Positions 1 to 9,011 of a stretch of DNA of 64,000 bases are shown piece after piece. The stretch lies in contig CBDBJK010000031.1 of NCBI GenBank assembly GCA_965206395.1, positions 152,526 through 216,525 on the forward strand, written 5' to 3'. Each line of letters starts with the position of its first letter. Positions within the stretch are counted from its first letter, which is position 1. A program made the translations under genes and the position numbers. The stretch comes from CBDBJK01 sp965206395 (GTDB lineage Bacteria; Chloroflexota; Dehalococcoidia; Lucifugimonadales; CATOSD01). Below the pieces are notes generated by a model. The model was not told the DNA's origin. It was given only the letters and a program-made list of their open reading frames with translations, and made no database searches.

Positions 1-545
1 TGACTGCTCATTGACGACATCACACGCATTCGCGAGCGTGCGCTATGACGAGGTCGAGGAAACCGATGGCAACTCACCTAGCGGCCGAGAAACACGTTAC
101 CATCCAGATCGACGGCGTGCGTGCTGGCAATCCGGGCTCTGGGCGGCTTGAAGGGGGCTGATACTCGGGGAGCATCGCCGTGGGCTCTGCGTTAGTTACC
201 GTCGCACGACCAACAACCCCATGGTGAAGGCTTGGTCTACGATAGCCTCTCCGCCCCAGATCGGGCACAGACCTTGGTGGGCCTGCTAGGACCAGCCACA
301 TCTCGAAGATGGTTCTGTCTATCGTCAAGTTTGGTGGGCAAACCTGGACGGTAGATGGCACCGTCTTTGAGATGTGGTTGGGCGCTCTGTGACCCTTCGC
401 ACGCGACCCTTGCGGGGAGTTGGAGCCTCTTCAGGTGGACTCTACTAGCCAGTGATACTATTCTCGCGGTAACGTCATTCTCACTGGTATGAATTGACAA
501 TTTAAGTCCTCGGGAAGACATCTTCTTCCAGTTCCTCAAGTACAC
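1..545. other. Left-edge region with no convincing gene
   Basis: No convincing protein-coding gene is visible. Bases 4-48 could be the last 14 codons of a plus-strand gene entering from outside the window (ending RERAL, stop), but this is too short to assign. The rest is dominated by the long inverted repeat listed separately. Open frames of about 100 codons on the minus strand have no recognisable domain and cross the hairpin, so I do not call them. Confidence 0.5.
263..396 (+). other. Long imperfect hairpin, possible structured RNA
   Basis: The arms 292-333 and 339-381 are near-perfect reverse complements of about 42 nt around a loop of about 5 nt. Flanking bases (CACAGA near 266, TCTGTG near 388) can extend the stem. 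Of seven substitutions between the arms, six are G/A or T/C changes that become G-U pairs if the plus strand is transcribed, and A-C mismatches if the minus strand is. That polarity suggests a plus-strand RNA fold rather than a plain DNA repeat. No homologue was recognised. Confidence 0.55.
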
Positions 546-547
546 TA

Positions 548-1796
548 GTGGTTCAACGTTTTTGTATTGATGGGTAGAGTGACTTTAGCTTGATGCGCGC
601 ATCCTCGGTAGTGAAGCGCCAATCCACTCGTATCACATCCCGGTTGCGTTGATTCTGCCAAGCATTGACCTCGCCGCGCAGGATGTCTTGATTGGCAATC
701 CGTCGGTCCAGGCACTGTCGAGCCAGCACACCGATCTCTATCTCCGCCATATTCAACCAACTCCCGTGTTTGGGAGTGTAGTGTATCTCCAGTCGCTCAG
801 CTATACGCCTCGCCTCAGCAGGCTCGAATGCCTCGTATAGCGAGGACAGCTTGTGAGTGTTGAGATTGTCCATTACCAGCACGATCCGGTCTCTGTCAGG
901 GTAGTCCTCGTCGACCAGTTTCTTTATCACATGCGCCCAGTCCACCTTCGTGCGACGCTCTCTGACCTCGACTCGGCGCCATCCGTCCAACGGTGCAAAC
1001 AGCATGAACAGGCTGCTCACTCCATTGCGCTCGTATTCGTAGTCGTATGCCGCCGATAAGCCGGGCGCTGCGGGACGCGGCACTCGCGTCTCCTTGACTT
1101 GCTGTTTGCTCGTCTCATCCATGCACACCAGAACCTCATTCCCATCGTACGGCCGTTGGTAGACCTCCAGTACGTCTTCCATCACGTCTTCCATCGCGCA
1201 CACAAACTCCGCGCTCTGACCGGGCGGGATGCACCAACTCTGCTTCAGCCACGGCTTCAGTTCGTTTTTTTTTAAGCGCCTGGCGAACCGTCTCGGTGCT
1301 AATGGTCCCGACTATCTCACACTCGACCAACTGGTCAGCCAACAGCTTCAGGGTCCAACTGGCACGCCCCTCCGGCGGTTCCCCGCAGGCCATCGCTATC
1401 AACCGTGCTTCACCTTCGCCGTCCAGTCTCTTTTGACGCCGACGCAGTTGCTTTTTGCGATTCAGCGCAGACTCGACCCCCTCCTCCACACAGCGCTTGC
1501 GTATTCGCTCGACCGTTGACTGTCCCACACCGAGCGCGCTGGTGATGTCCGCGTCCTTCATTCCCCTGTCCGAGCGTGACTCATCGCTCATCAGCAGAAT
1601 GCGCGCATGGGTCTGTTTGTACGCCGCAGCCCGACCGCGTGAGACCAAGGCGTTGAGTTCCTGTTGTTCGTCGGTAGTCAGTCTGATACGGTACTTCTTG
1701 GTAGACATCATGGTTCCTCCTCGGTTCAACGTTACGATTGAACCCCCAAGAGGAACAATGACTATCATGGTATTCATTTCAATGATGTTGGACCAC
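548..1796 (-). mobile_element. IS630-family insertion sequence, copy 1
   Basis: The element is 1,249 bp with terminal inverted repeats starting GTGGTTCAAC on the left and GTGGTCCAAC on the right (read inward). It is flanked by TA at 546-547 and 1797-1798. In all four copies in the window the base before the left TA is C and the base after the right TA is G. This fits insertion into CTAG with TA duplication, the known habit of IS630 elements. Copies 1-3 are nearly identical, which suggests recent transposition. Confidence 0.93.
553..1777 (-). CDS. IS630 transposase, two overlapping frames (copy 1)
   Basis: The upstream frame (1777 down to about 1136) encodes a helix-turn-helix DNA-binding region; its likely start is the ATG at 1708 or 1711 just after a GGAGG site. 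The downstream frame (to 553) encodes the DDE catalytic core: an Asp in VCMDET, an Asp in VMDNLNTH and a Glu in NMAEIEIG. The frames meet at a run of nine A residues on the coding strand. Moving forward one base (or losing one A) there joins ALKK to NELKPWLKQ and gives one transposase of about 350 residues. Production by slippage is inferred from the run and its conservation in all four copies. Confidence 0.88.
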
Positions 1797-1801
1797 TAGA
1801 G

Positions 1802-1838
1802 CAAAGGGCGTCCTTCTTCGGAAGGATGCCCTTTTTGT
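1802..1838 (+). terminator. Hairpin terminator with UUCG loop
   Basis: The stem AAAGGGC-g-TCCTTC pairs with GAAGGA-t-GCCCTTT around a TTCG loop and is followed by a T-rich run on the plus strand. Its upper part (1811-1826) is a variant of the dispersed TCCTTCCGCGGAAGGA palindrome. It sits directly downstream of IS copy 1, so the gene it once served may lie left of the insertion. Confidence 0.7.
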
Positions 1839-2167
1839 TTTGTGAGCCTTCCCATTCACCCCGAGGGCAGTTCATGGTTGCAGGCATCTATAACGCTTGG
1901 ATGAAGCCATCCACGATTTCCTGAAGGCCCGCACACAGCCTACCAAAGAGCTTCCGAGATTGTCGTATTGTGGACGACACGGGGCCATAAAATCTCTTCT
2001 CAACTGGGGAGACTCCGAGTACTAGCCGATGCAGGCTATGTCGTTCTAAGCTGCAAACGGTGTCACAATGATAATCACACAATTAGCAAACAATTCACTT
2101 GGATCACACACGGCTGTCGTGAACAGACTCAATCAAAGCAGGGAGCGGGGAGCGGGGAGCAGGCGAC
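1839..2167. other. Intergenic stretch upstream of cvpA
   Basis: No gene is supported. A short plus-strand open stretch near 1890-2023 (LDEAIHDFLKARTQ...) ends in a stop and could be a decayed coding remnant; I do not recognise it. Bases 2137-2163 contain tandem copies of a GGGAGCG-like heptamer directly before the cvpA start. Confidence 0.4.
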
Positions 2168-2833
2168 ATGAATGTAGTAGATTTGATAATCCTGGGGGCA
2201 GTCATCTTGATGGCGCTGATGGGACTCAAGGCCGGATTCCTGAAGCCAGTGTCAGACATAGGTGGCCTTATTCTGGGAGTGGTAGTCGCCATTCAGATGC
2301 ACGGCGAAGTCGCGGTGCTGTTAGTAGACTACATAGATAAAGAATTGTGGCGTAACGTTGCGGGGTTCATCGCGGTGGTGCTGGCGACCACAGCCATCAC
2401 CAGGGTAATTGTAATCATGGTAAAGAAACTGCTGTCGGCGCTGGTACTTGGATGGATGGACCACGTGGTCGGCGCATTTGGAGGAGCGGCTCTGGGGCTG
2501 GTTATAGTTAGCACAGTTCTGTTCCTTGCTTCTGGCGTCGATAACGCCAACGCGCGAACGGCTCTGGCGGATTCAGTGATAGCTCCGGAAATCTCCAGAG
2601 CTTCGCTTATCTCGTCATCGACGCCCTGGTGTTCGGCGCAGCCAGAAGGCGCAGCCAATGGAAACTGCACGGACTTTAGGGGGCTACTCACTGGGCTAAT
2701 CGGGTTTGATGTCAGCGACAAGGTCGATGGAGTGCTGGGGGGCCAGAAACTGGGCGATATCGTTGGGGCAATGAAAGGCGACATAAACGGCAGCGCGCCA
2801 GGGGACATTGTCCAGCTAGCGAACGCGCAGTAA
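2168..2833 (+). CDS. CvpA family membrane protein
   Basis: A 221-residue integral membrane protein of the CvpA (colicin V production) family. The N-terminus has the family pattern of a helix beginning with an Asp (VVDLIILGAVILMALMGLKAGF), followed by helices at roughly 27-45, 60-85 and 100-125. Between helices three and four lies the typical K-L-x(5)-L-G-W-M-D-H-V-V-G-A-F-G-G-A segment. The hydrophilic tail (about 130-221) is longer than in minimal family members and has a Cys pair (STPWCSAQPEG...NGNC). The family is linked to colicin export and envelope functions, but its biochemical role is unclear. The ATG follows a GGAGCAGG site. Strong hairpin 2998-3031 lies downstream. Confidence 0.85.
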   Translation: MNVVDLIILGAVILMALMGLKAGFLKPVSDIGGLILGVVVAIQMHGEVAVLLVDYIDKELWRNVAGFIAVVLATTAITRVIVIMVKKLLSALVLGWMDHVVGAFGGAALGLVIVSTVLFLASGVDNANARTALADSVIAPEISRASLISSSTPWCSAQPEGAANGNCTDFRGLLTGLIGFDVSDKVDGVLGGQKLGDIVGAMKGDINGSAPGDIVQLANAQ

Positions 2834-2997
2834 GCAGTAATATGGCCTGAGGGATTGGTTGCCTGCCAGGTGTTCGGTAGGCAGGGACGATGCGGTGAGA
2901 GGAGCGCGTCGTCCTAGAAACCTTCCATTGATGTTCCAGCAGGGGCGGAGTCCCTTAACAGTCTAGTCACAGATGTCGCTGCTCCGACAGAGTGAAA

Positions 2998-3031
2998 AAG
3001 GCGGGGGTGATTCGAGAATCACCCCCGCCTT
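2998..3031. terminator. Bidirectional terminator between cvpA and the VOC gene
   Basis: A perfect 16-bp stem (AAGGCGGGGGTGATTC and its complement) with a two-base loop lies between two convergent genes. A-rich sequence on one side and T-rich on the other would let it work in both directions. Confidence 0.85.
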
Positions 3032-3066
3032 ACTATTGATAAATAGTTTACTCGGAATTCGCTTAT

Positions 3067-3495
3067 TTAGTCGGATTCAGTGCCCACCCAGCCGCTCTGG
3101 GATATATCAATCATGACCCCGTCCGGTCCATTGTACTTCAGTTCAACATTGCGTCCGCCGTGTCCTGTTCCCATACCTGAATGCAGCGCGGCGTTAATCT
3201 CCGCTCTGGGTAGAGAGTCCACTTTTCGCAGCTTGGCGTCCGTGGAGCCAACGTCCTCTACCTGAAATCCTATATGGTGTATGCCGCTGTACGCTGTACC
3301 GAACTCCTCGCCCGCGACTACGTCGTTCTTAAATTTCAGAATTGCCAGGTTTATGTTTCCGTCGCTCAGGTAGTATCCTTCAGCGTTGTCGTTATTGACT
3401 TTGCCAACTTCCTCAAGGTCGAAGACCTCTTTATAGTAGCTGGCGGTCTTCTCTGGATCCTGAGTTGCTATGGCTATGTGCTTGATCTTCGCCAT
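3067..3495 (-). CDS. VOC-family protein (glyoxalase/epimerase fold)
   Basis: A 142-residue vicinal-oxygen-chelate protein. It starts MAKIKHIAIATQDPEKTASYYKE, the usual opening of glyoxalase I and methylmalonyl-CoA epimerase-type proteins, with metal-ligand candidates in KHIA (His), GIHHIGFQVED (His) and a C-terminal acidic position near DGVMIDISQ. Substrate cannot be told from sequence; lactoylglutathione lyase, methylmalonyl-CoA epimerase or a dioxygenase-like role are all possible. I chose the ATG at 3495 because a GGAGGA site lies four bases upstream; the longer open frame starting at 3570 has no such site. A near-consensus promoter sits at 3571-3599. Confidence 0.83.
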   Translation of the reverse strand: MAKIKHIAIATQDPEKTASYYKEVFDLEEVGKVNNDNAEGYYLSDGNINLAILKFKNDVVAGEEFGTAYSGIHHIGFQVEDVGSTDAKLRKVDSLPRAEINAALHSGMGTGHGGRNVELKYNGPDGVMIDISQSGWVGTESD

Positions 3496-3570
3496 TTTCC
3501 TCCTCGGTCTGGCTAAAACCCTGGTAAGGTTTGCTATCAACTCGCCCACATAATGTGAACGAGCGCACAT

Positions 3571-3599
3571 ACTATAAGGGGCGTTGGTCTGGCTGTCAA
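3571..3599 (-). promoter_or_regulatory. Sigma70-type promoter for the VOC gene
   Basis: Read on the minus strand: TTGACA, a 17-base spacer, then TATAGT. The -10 box lies about 75 bases before the ATG at 3495. Confidence 0.75.
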
Positions 3600-3767
3600 C
3601 TCATATCGCAAATTTGCCCTCGATAATTCTGATGCAATACCTCCTTCCCTGTGTCACGCGGCTGAAGACAATGGGGTCGGCAGAGCACGTTGACCGAATG
3701 CTGCATTGTGAGTACGATACCGATGAGAGTCTCCCAATCTCTACTATCGGCTTACGGCTGTACGACC

Positions 3768-4481
3768 ATGCAATGCCTTCGATGTGGACTAGAAACCGCC
3801 GCCGAAGCGATGTTCTGCAGCAATTGCGGATCACAGCTTCAGTTGCGTTGTGAGAGATGCGACACCCCTAACCCTATCGATAACAATTTCTGCTATAGCT
3901 GCGGCACAAGGCTTGGCTTTGGGCAGGGCCTAGGCACGCGCCCCGTCGCCCTTGCGGTGGAATGTCCTCGCTGTCGTGCTACCAACGAACCTAGCTCTGT
4001 GTATTGCTTCTCCTGCGGCCTTCCGCTTGAGGGTGCGCCGGTAGCCTCGCGCTCGTCCTCTATCGGAGAACCCGCCGGTTTCTGGATTCGGTTTGGCGCA
4101 TACGTCATAGACGCGATAATCTTGATCACAATCGAAGCAATCCTGGCGGCCTTACTTCAGGTCGATTTCTTCACAGACGAATTGGGCATCTTCGACCTCC
4201 TGAGCCTCCTTATCGATGCGCTGTATTTCTCTCTTGCAATCGGCATCTGGGGGACTACTTTGGGCAAGCGCGCCCTTGGACTATACGTCATCCGAATGGA
4301 CGACTCGAAAGTTGGCATTGGACGGGCGTTTGCAAGATATCTGTCTTATTTTATATCACTGATTACCCTTGCCATTGGTTTCTTGATGATAGCATTTCGC
4401 CGCGACAAGCGAGGGTTACACGACCTGATCTGCGACACACAGGTCGTAAGGCGGCACAGTAACACCGGACCATATGCATGA
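3768..4481 (+). CDS. Double zinc-ribbon RDD-family membrane protein
   Basis: About 237 residues if started at the ATG at 3768, which directly precedes the first zinc knuckle (MQCLRCG); an in-frame ATG at 3690 is possible but adds no domain. Three CxxC-x(n)-CxxC ribbons occupy residues 1-95 (CLRCG...CSNCG, CERCD...CYSCG, CPRC...CFSCG). They are followed by an RDD domain from about residue 107: GFWIRFGAYVIDAIIL, a second hydrophobic segment, the GTTLGKRALGLYVI signature and two further helices. RDD proteins are membrane proteins of mostly unknown function. The last codons overlap the start of the PrsW-like gene (ATGA), implying translational coupling. Both proteins combine zinc ribbons with membrane domains. 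Confidence 0.82.
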   Translation: MQCLRCGLETAAEAMFCSNCGSQLQLRCERCDTPNPIDNNFCYSCGTRLGFGQGLGTRPVALAVECPRCRATNEPSSVYCFSCGLPLEGAPVASRSSSIGEPAGFWIRFGAYVIDAIILITIEAILAALLQVDFFTDELGIFDLLSLLIDALYFSLAIGIWGTTLGKRALGLYVIRMDDSKVGIGRAFARYLSYFISLITLAIGFLMIAFRRDKRGLHDLICDTQVVRRHSNTGPYA

Positions 4482-5323
4482 GCCTGGTGGTTTTCGCGTT
4501 CGCCCCCGGCCTGTTCTGGCTGTGGTTCTTCGTCCGCAAGGACGTATATCGACCGGAACCGCGACGACTTCTGGCCCTCACGTTCTTCCTCGGAATGGTC
4601 GCCACTATCCCCGCTGTGATAATTGAAGCGATATTTATCAATGAATCGGTGCTGTCCGACAGTGCGGCTCTTGCCTCGGTCACAGTGGCAATGCTATTCG
4701 TCGTGGGGCCAGCAGAGGAATTGTCGAAGTTCGCCGCCGTGCGCCTTGTGCCCTATCGCTCGCTGTACTTCGACGAGCCAATAGACGGGCTTGTGTACAG
4801 CGCCGCCGCTAGCCTCGGCTTCGCGTCACTGGAAAACCTGGGCTACATTCTGGAGTTCGGGCCTGAGGTCATGCTACTGAGAGCGCCTCTAAGCACCCTG
4901 GCGCACGTAATTTTCGGCAGCATCTGGGGTTACGTTCTGGGTTTGCATACTCAGGGTCTCGTGCGCGGGTCGGCCCCGGTGATAGCGAGCGTGGGCATGG
5001 CCGCCGCCGTTCGCGCCGTATTCAACGTATCGGTCTTTGCTATCTGGCCCGTTGCGATTCTGGTGGTGATTATCGGAGCAACCTGGACGATTCGGCGTTT
5101 CAACTGGGCGCAGAGGGTGTCGCCGTTTCGCTACAAACGTAACTTTCCGCAGATAGAATGCGCGGGGTGCGATCAACGCATCAACGTTACGAGCCGATAC
5201 TGCCACTTCTGCAGCACTCCTGTGCCATCTCAACACGACGCGCTGTTTTGCAGCCATTGCGGCATCCGCAACCGACCCGACGCCTCCTACTGCACACAAT
5301 GCGGCGACAGGCTGCTCGTATGA
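4478..5323 (+). CDS. PrsW-family intramembrane metalloprotease with C-terminal zinc ribbons
   Basis: A 281-residue multi-pass protein of the PrsW/M82 peptidase family. Visible motifs: a PAEELSK segment near residue 78 (the EExxK active-site pattern), DGLVYSAAASLGFASLENLGY near 105-125 (GFAxxEN pattern), and a His in STLAHVIFG near 145. After the last helix (about residue 210) come two zinc ribbons (CAGCD...CHFC and CSHCG...CTQCG). PrsW cleaves an anti-sigma factor in Bacillus; a regulatory proteolysis role here is inference. It overlaps the RDD zinc-ribbon gene by four bases, so the two likely work together at the membrane. Confidence 0.85.
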   Translation: MSLVVFAFAPGLFWLWFFVRKDVYRPEPRRLLALTFFLGMVATIPAVIIEAIFINESVLSDSAALASVTVAMLFVVGPAEELSKFAAVRLVPYRSLYFDEPIDGLVYSAAASLGFASLENLGYILEFGPEVMLLRAPLSTLAHVIFGSIWGYVLGLHTQGLVRGSAPVIASVGMAAAVRAVFNVSVFAIWPVAILVVIIGATWTIRRFNWAQRVSPFRYKRNFPQIECAGCDQRINVTSRYCHFCSTPVPSQHDALFCSHCGIRNRPDASYCTQCGDRLLV

Positions 5324-5327
5324 TGAA

Positions 5328-7778
5328 TCAGCTCACGTCGTCGGCAAGGCCTGCCGCGTAGCGCTCGTAATGCTCGGACAGCGCAGCGTTTTCCTCTTTC
5401 GACAGGCTAGGGTCGGCTTCCAGCAGGCGCATCGCTTCACGCCGGGCCAGCGATAGGATTTCCTGGTCGGTGATGAGCGCGACGCGAAGGTCGGGCAGGC
5501 CGCTCTGACGCGTGCCAAGGTAGTCGCCGGGGCCACGAAGCCGGAGGTCTTCCTCGGCAAGCTGAAACCCATCGCTTATTCGCGCAACTAGCTTGAGGCG
5601 TTCCCGTGCCTCAAATCCGGGCGAATCCGCTAGCAAGAGGCAGTAGCTCTCGTGCTGTCCTCTGCCTACGCGACCCCGAAACTGATGAAGCTGTGCCATA
5701 CCAAAGCGGTCCGCGCCGTCGATGAGCATCACAGTTGCGTTCGGCACGTCTATGCCGACCTCCACGACCGACGTAGACACCAGGATATCCAGGTCGCCTT
5801 GCTGGAATTGCTCCATCACCTGCTCTTTCTCCCGGAGCGCCATTCGTCCGTGAAGCAGGCCGAGCTTGAGATCGGGGAACTCCTGTGTGGAAAGCCTCTC
5901 GTGCTCGACAGTCGCGGCCCTGGATTGAACGGCCTCCGACTCGTCGATGAGCGGGAACACTATGAAGGCCTGACGGCCTTCCTCCACCTGTTTCTTCACG
6001 AACCCATAGGCCGCCTGACGACGTTCCGGTTCGGTCCACCGTGTGCGTATGCTGTGCCGTCCCGGTGGCAGCTCGTCGATAACGGATACGTCGAGGTCGC
6101 CGTAGACCGTCAAGGCCAGTGAGCGTGGTATGGGCGTCGCCGACATAGCCAGCAAGTGCGGCCGCAGTCCCTTCTCACGAAGAGACGCACGCTGCATGAC
6201 GCCGAAGCGGTGTTGCTCGTCAACAACCACAAGGGCTAGCTTCGGTATTTCCACAGCCCCCTGAATGAGCGCCTGAGTGCCGATGATGACGTCTACCTCG
6301 CCCTGTGCGATGCGCTCGTGCATGTCGTCTTTGACGCGCTTGGGCAGGCTGCCCAATAGCAGGCCGATGGTCAGGGGCTTCGACAGAGGCTCGACTTGCA
6401 CAGATACCAGGTGGTCGTTTCGTAAATCCTCCACGGCGGCGGCGCTTGAGAGCAATCGAGGTATGCTCATGAAGTGCTGTTCAGCCAGGATTTCAGTAGG
6501 GGCCATGAGAGCGCCCTGGTAGCCGTCGAACGCCGCTGCCAACAGTGCGACCACCGCGACCACCGTCTTGCCGCTGCCAACGTCGCCCTGAAGCAGGCGA
6601 CTCATGGGCTTATTGCTTCTCAGGTCGTCGAGAATCTCCCTCAAAGACGTGGACTGCGCGTTGGTCAGGGAATAGGGCAGCGAGTCCAGAAAGGTGTCGA
6701 TCATTTCCGCGTCAACCGACAGCGGAATGCCTTCTCCTCGCTCCTGCCAATCACGTTTGCGAATGAGGACGGCAAGCTGCATGAGAAATAGCTCATCGAA
6801 CGCGAGACGGCGGCGAGCGGTGGCCCAGTCGTGCTGCGAGTCGGGGTAGTGCATCTGAGCTATCGCGTTCTGAATACCTATCAAGCCAGTGCGATGCCTC
6901 AAGTCGTCAGGCAGAAAGTCGGTCACCTGGGAAATGCAGGCGTCCAGGGCTTGCTTGACTATGCGGCGCAAGGTGCGCTGATACAGGCCATCGGTCAAAG
7001 GATAGATCGGAACTAATCGCCCGGTATTAACAAGCTCTTCCTGGCCCTGGAAAATATCGTAATCCGGCGATTCGAATACGAACTGTCCCCGGAAGATGCC
7101 GACCTTCCCGCTGAGGACTACCTGCGTCCCGGGTCTGAGCGTGCGGGCGAGCCATGGCTGATTGAACCAGACAGCGCGGACGTTGCCGGTGTCGTCCCCT
7201 AGAATGGCCTGCGTTGACTTCCGGCGTGGTCCCTGTCCGGTCTCCGATGCTTCCCAAACCGTCAGGACAGCCGTCTGCTCCTCACCGGGCGTCAACTCGA
7301 ACACCTTGCGCATATTCGCGAAGTCGTTATGCCTGTGCGGGAACAGGTAGACGAGGTCTTTGACCCTTTCCACGCCTAGTCGTTTCAGCTTTGGAAGGTT
7401 CGACTTGGTGACGCCGCGTATTTGCGTCAAGTCGTCATCCAGCGAGAGCCTCGGCGTGGAGGGATTGCTTGCACGCCGACGAACAGGGGTCTTGGCAGAG
7501 GTGTACGAAGCTGGCTGGCTGTTTGCTATTACTACAGGCGGAACGTGGTCTGTCAGGCGGCGCATCACGGCGTCAGCCCACGCCTCTCGTTGAGGTGGCG
7601 TCAGGATAGAGTATGGGCCAAGCTTTCCAAGAACAGGCTCAAGCTCACCGGCTCCCTGTTGGACGAACTTGTCCAGCCCGCCCATAACGGTCTTGTCCTG
7701 AAAGCCGTTGGCTTTTTCCTGACGCAGAATCTTGCCCAGTGATTCCAGCTTGGAGGTTTTCGAAACCGAGGATGCCAT
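5328..7778 (-). CDS. recG: ATP-dependent DNA helicase RecG
   Basis: An 816-residue superfamily 2 helicase that reverses stalled replication forks and branch-migrates Holliday junctions. Visible parts: an N-terminal extension of about 110 residues, a wedge/OB domain (about 115-300, including YLFPHRHNDF), Walker A GDVGSGKT near 397, the DEQH box (VVDEQHRFGVMQR) near 517, SATPIPRS, and the RecG-typical GxDxPNATVMxIDGADRFGMAQLHQFRGRVGRG motif. The ending RLRGPGDYLGTRQSG is also diagnostic. The extra N-terminal region is common in Chloroflexota and cyanobacterial RecG. It stands alone on the minus strand, convergent with the PrsW-like gene five bases away. Confidence 0.97.
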   Translation of the reverse strand: MASSVSKTSKLESLGKILRQEKANGFQDKTVMGGLDKFVQQGAGELEPVLGKLGPYSILTPPQREAWADAVMRRLTDHVPPVVIANSQPASYTSAKTPVRRRASNPSTPRLSLDDDLTQIRGVTKSNLPKLKRLGVERVKDLVYLFPHRHNDFANMRKVFELTPGEEQTAVLTVWEASETGQGPRRKSTQAILGDDTGNVRAVWFNQPWLARTLRPGTQVVLSGKVGIFRGQFVFESPDYDIFQGQEELVNTGRLVPIYPLTDGLYQRTLRRIVKQALDACISQVTDFLPDDLRHRTGLIGIQNAIAQMHYPDSQHDWATARRRLAFDELFLMQLAVLIRKRDWQERGEGIPLSVDAEMIDTFLDSLPYSLTNAQSTSLREILDDLRSNKPMSRLLQGDVGSGKTVVAVVALLAAAFDGYQGALMAPTEILAEQHFMSIPRLLSSAAAVEDLRNDHLVSVQVEPLSKPLTIGLLLGSLPKRVKDDMHERIAQGEVDVIIGTQALIQGAVEIPKLALVVVDEQHRFGVMQRASLREKGLRPHLLAMSATPIPRSLALTVYGDLDVSVIDELPPGRHSIRTRWTEPERRQAAYGFVKKQVEEGRQAFIVFPLIDESEAVQSRAATVEHERLSTQEFPDLKLGLLHGRMALREKEQVMEQFQQGDLDILVSTSVVEVGIDVPNATVMLIDGADRFGMAQLHQFRGRVGRGQHESYCLLLADSPGFEARERLKLVARISDGFQLAEEDLRLRGPGDYLGTRQSGLPDLRVALITDQEILSLARREAMRLLEADPSLSKEENAALSEHYERYAAGLADDVS

Positions 7779-7852
7779 GTAATCATTTTAGCGGAAAACG
7801 TCTGCGTCAGTTCTAGCAGTTAGCCCATGTGATTTTCACGGGTCGGGATTGG

Positions 7853-7917
7853 CCCCCTCTCTAACTCTCCCCTTATCCAACGAAAGGACGATGGCTGAGA
7901 GAGCGGGGGTAAGGGGA
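7853..7917. repeat. Short inverted repeat, CCCCTCTCT type
   Basis: CCCCCTCTCT at the left pairs with AGAGAGCGGGGG at the right. It resembles the larger GGTGAGG-bounded repeats elsewhere in the window but lacks their ends. It lies in the 380-bp gap between recG and degV. Confidence 0.5.
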
Positions 7918-7970
7918 TAATTTGGAGTAAGTAATAGATACACCCATACGCAGTTGACGTCATGCCTTCT

Positions 7971-8051
7971 GACCTCACCCCGCGAAATCTAAGGGAAGCC
8001 TGGTTCTTAGTCACCCCTCTCCGTGAACGGAGAGGGGACGGGGGTGAGGTC
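7971..8051. repeat. REP/MITE-like repeat bounded by GACCTCACCCC
   Basis: The ends are GACCTCACCCC and GGGGTGAGGTC, exact inverse complements. The inside holds a CCCCTCTCCGT/ACGGAGAGGGG hairpin. It belongs to a family also present at 16850, 46160, 58106 and 60783. The remaining recG-degV gap holds nothing else I recognise. Confidence 0.75.
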
Positions 8052-8157
8052 AGCACCTCGCCAGCAAGAACCAATTTGTATTATTCAAGGCACATTCATA
8101 TCCCTGCAAGCCGTCGTACTTGCGCGGAAGGAGGGAAGGTTAGGATGGGGGTATTCC

Positions 8158-9003
8158 CTACGATTCGACTCTGAGCAGCCCCAGGCCGACGCAACCAGGG
8201 CCGACGTAAGTGCCCAGAATCGGCCCCATTCTGCCGATGAACGGCTGTTTGCCCTCAGGCACAAGGTCTTTCAGGTTTTCCAGGAGCATGTCGGCATCTT
8301 CAGGATTGGTCGTGTACAGCACGCACAATTCTTCGAGAGGAGCGTAATCTCTGGCTATTTGCTGCAATCTGGCAAACCCTCTCGCCCTTGTGCGCTCTTT
8401 GCCAAGCTCGTGGGCCTCTCCGTCGCGCACTATGATCAGGGGTTTGACTCTAAGCAGCGACCCCATGAGCGCCCTTGCCTTGCCGATGCGCCCGCCTTTT
8501 TCCAGATATTCCAGCGTATCTAGCAGGCCAAGAATGTGGCACCGTCCGATAGCGCTTTGGGTCACCTCCAAGACTTCTTCCAGGCTAGCGCCTTGCTTGG
8601 CAGGTCTGGCCGCCGCGAGAGCAACCATGCCCAGGCCCATAGATGCCTGGAAAGAGTCCACGACTTCGATAGGGCAGCTTACGTTTGTCTGCTCTTTGGC
8701 TTGAACAGCCGAATTGTACGTGCCACTGACCTTGGCTGAAATGTGAATCGACACGATGCCGTCGGCGTCCTGCCCAACCCGTTCGTACACATCTACGAAC
8801 TCGCCTACAGATGGCTGAGAGGTCTTGGGCAGCACTGAGCCTTCTATGAGTCGTTCGTAGAACTGATCTGCGGAAATGTCCACTCCGTCCTTGTACTCCT
8901 CGGAGCCGAAGAGGATTTTGAGAGGGATTATCGTGATGTCAAGCTCCGCCGCAAGGTCAGGAGGCAAGTCTGAGGTGCTATCGGTTATTATTTTAATTGC
9001 CAT
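8158..9003 (-). CDS. DegV family fatty-acid-binding protein (FakB-like)
   Basis: A 281-residue DegV-fold protein that binds a fatty acid and presents it to the kinase FakA. It begins MAIKIITDSTSDLPPDLA, the standard DegV opening, and has the ISAKVSGTYNSA loop near residue 90, the DSFQASMGLG segment and the LEYLEKGGRIGKA motif. I place the start at the ATG at 9003; the open frame extends to 9105 but those residues overlap the fakA tail and look non-coding. The gene begins eight bases after the fakA stop, giving a kinase-binding protein operon. Confidence 0.9.
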   Translation of the reverse strand: MAIKIITDSTSDLPPDLAAELDITIIPLKILFGSEEYKDGVDISADQFYERLIEGSVLPKTSQPSVGEFVDVYERVGQDADGIVSIHISAKVSGTYNSAVQAKEQTNVSCPIEVVDSFQASMGLGMVALAAARPAKQGASLEEVLEVTQSAIGRCHILGLLDTLEYLEKGGRIGKARALMGSLLRVKPLIIVRDGEAHELGKERTRARGFARLQQIARDYAPLEELCVLYTTNPEDADMLLENLKDLVPEGKQPFIGRMGPILGTYVGPGCVGLGLLRVES

Positions 9004-9011
9004 GAACCGTC

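Noticed and set aside
74..545. Two minus-strand open frames of about 100 codons at the left edge
   Set aside because: They run through the long hairpin, contain no known domain and have no clear ribosome site.
3690..3767. Earlier start for the RDD zinc-ribbon gene
   Set aside because: The extra 26 residues show no family similarity and the ATG at 3768 directly precedes the first zinc knuckle.
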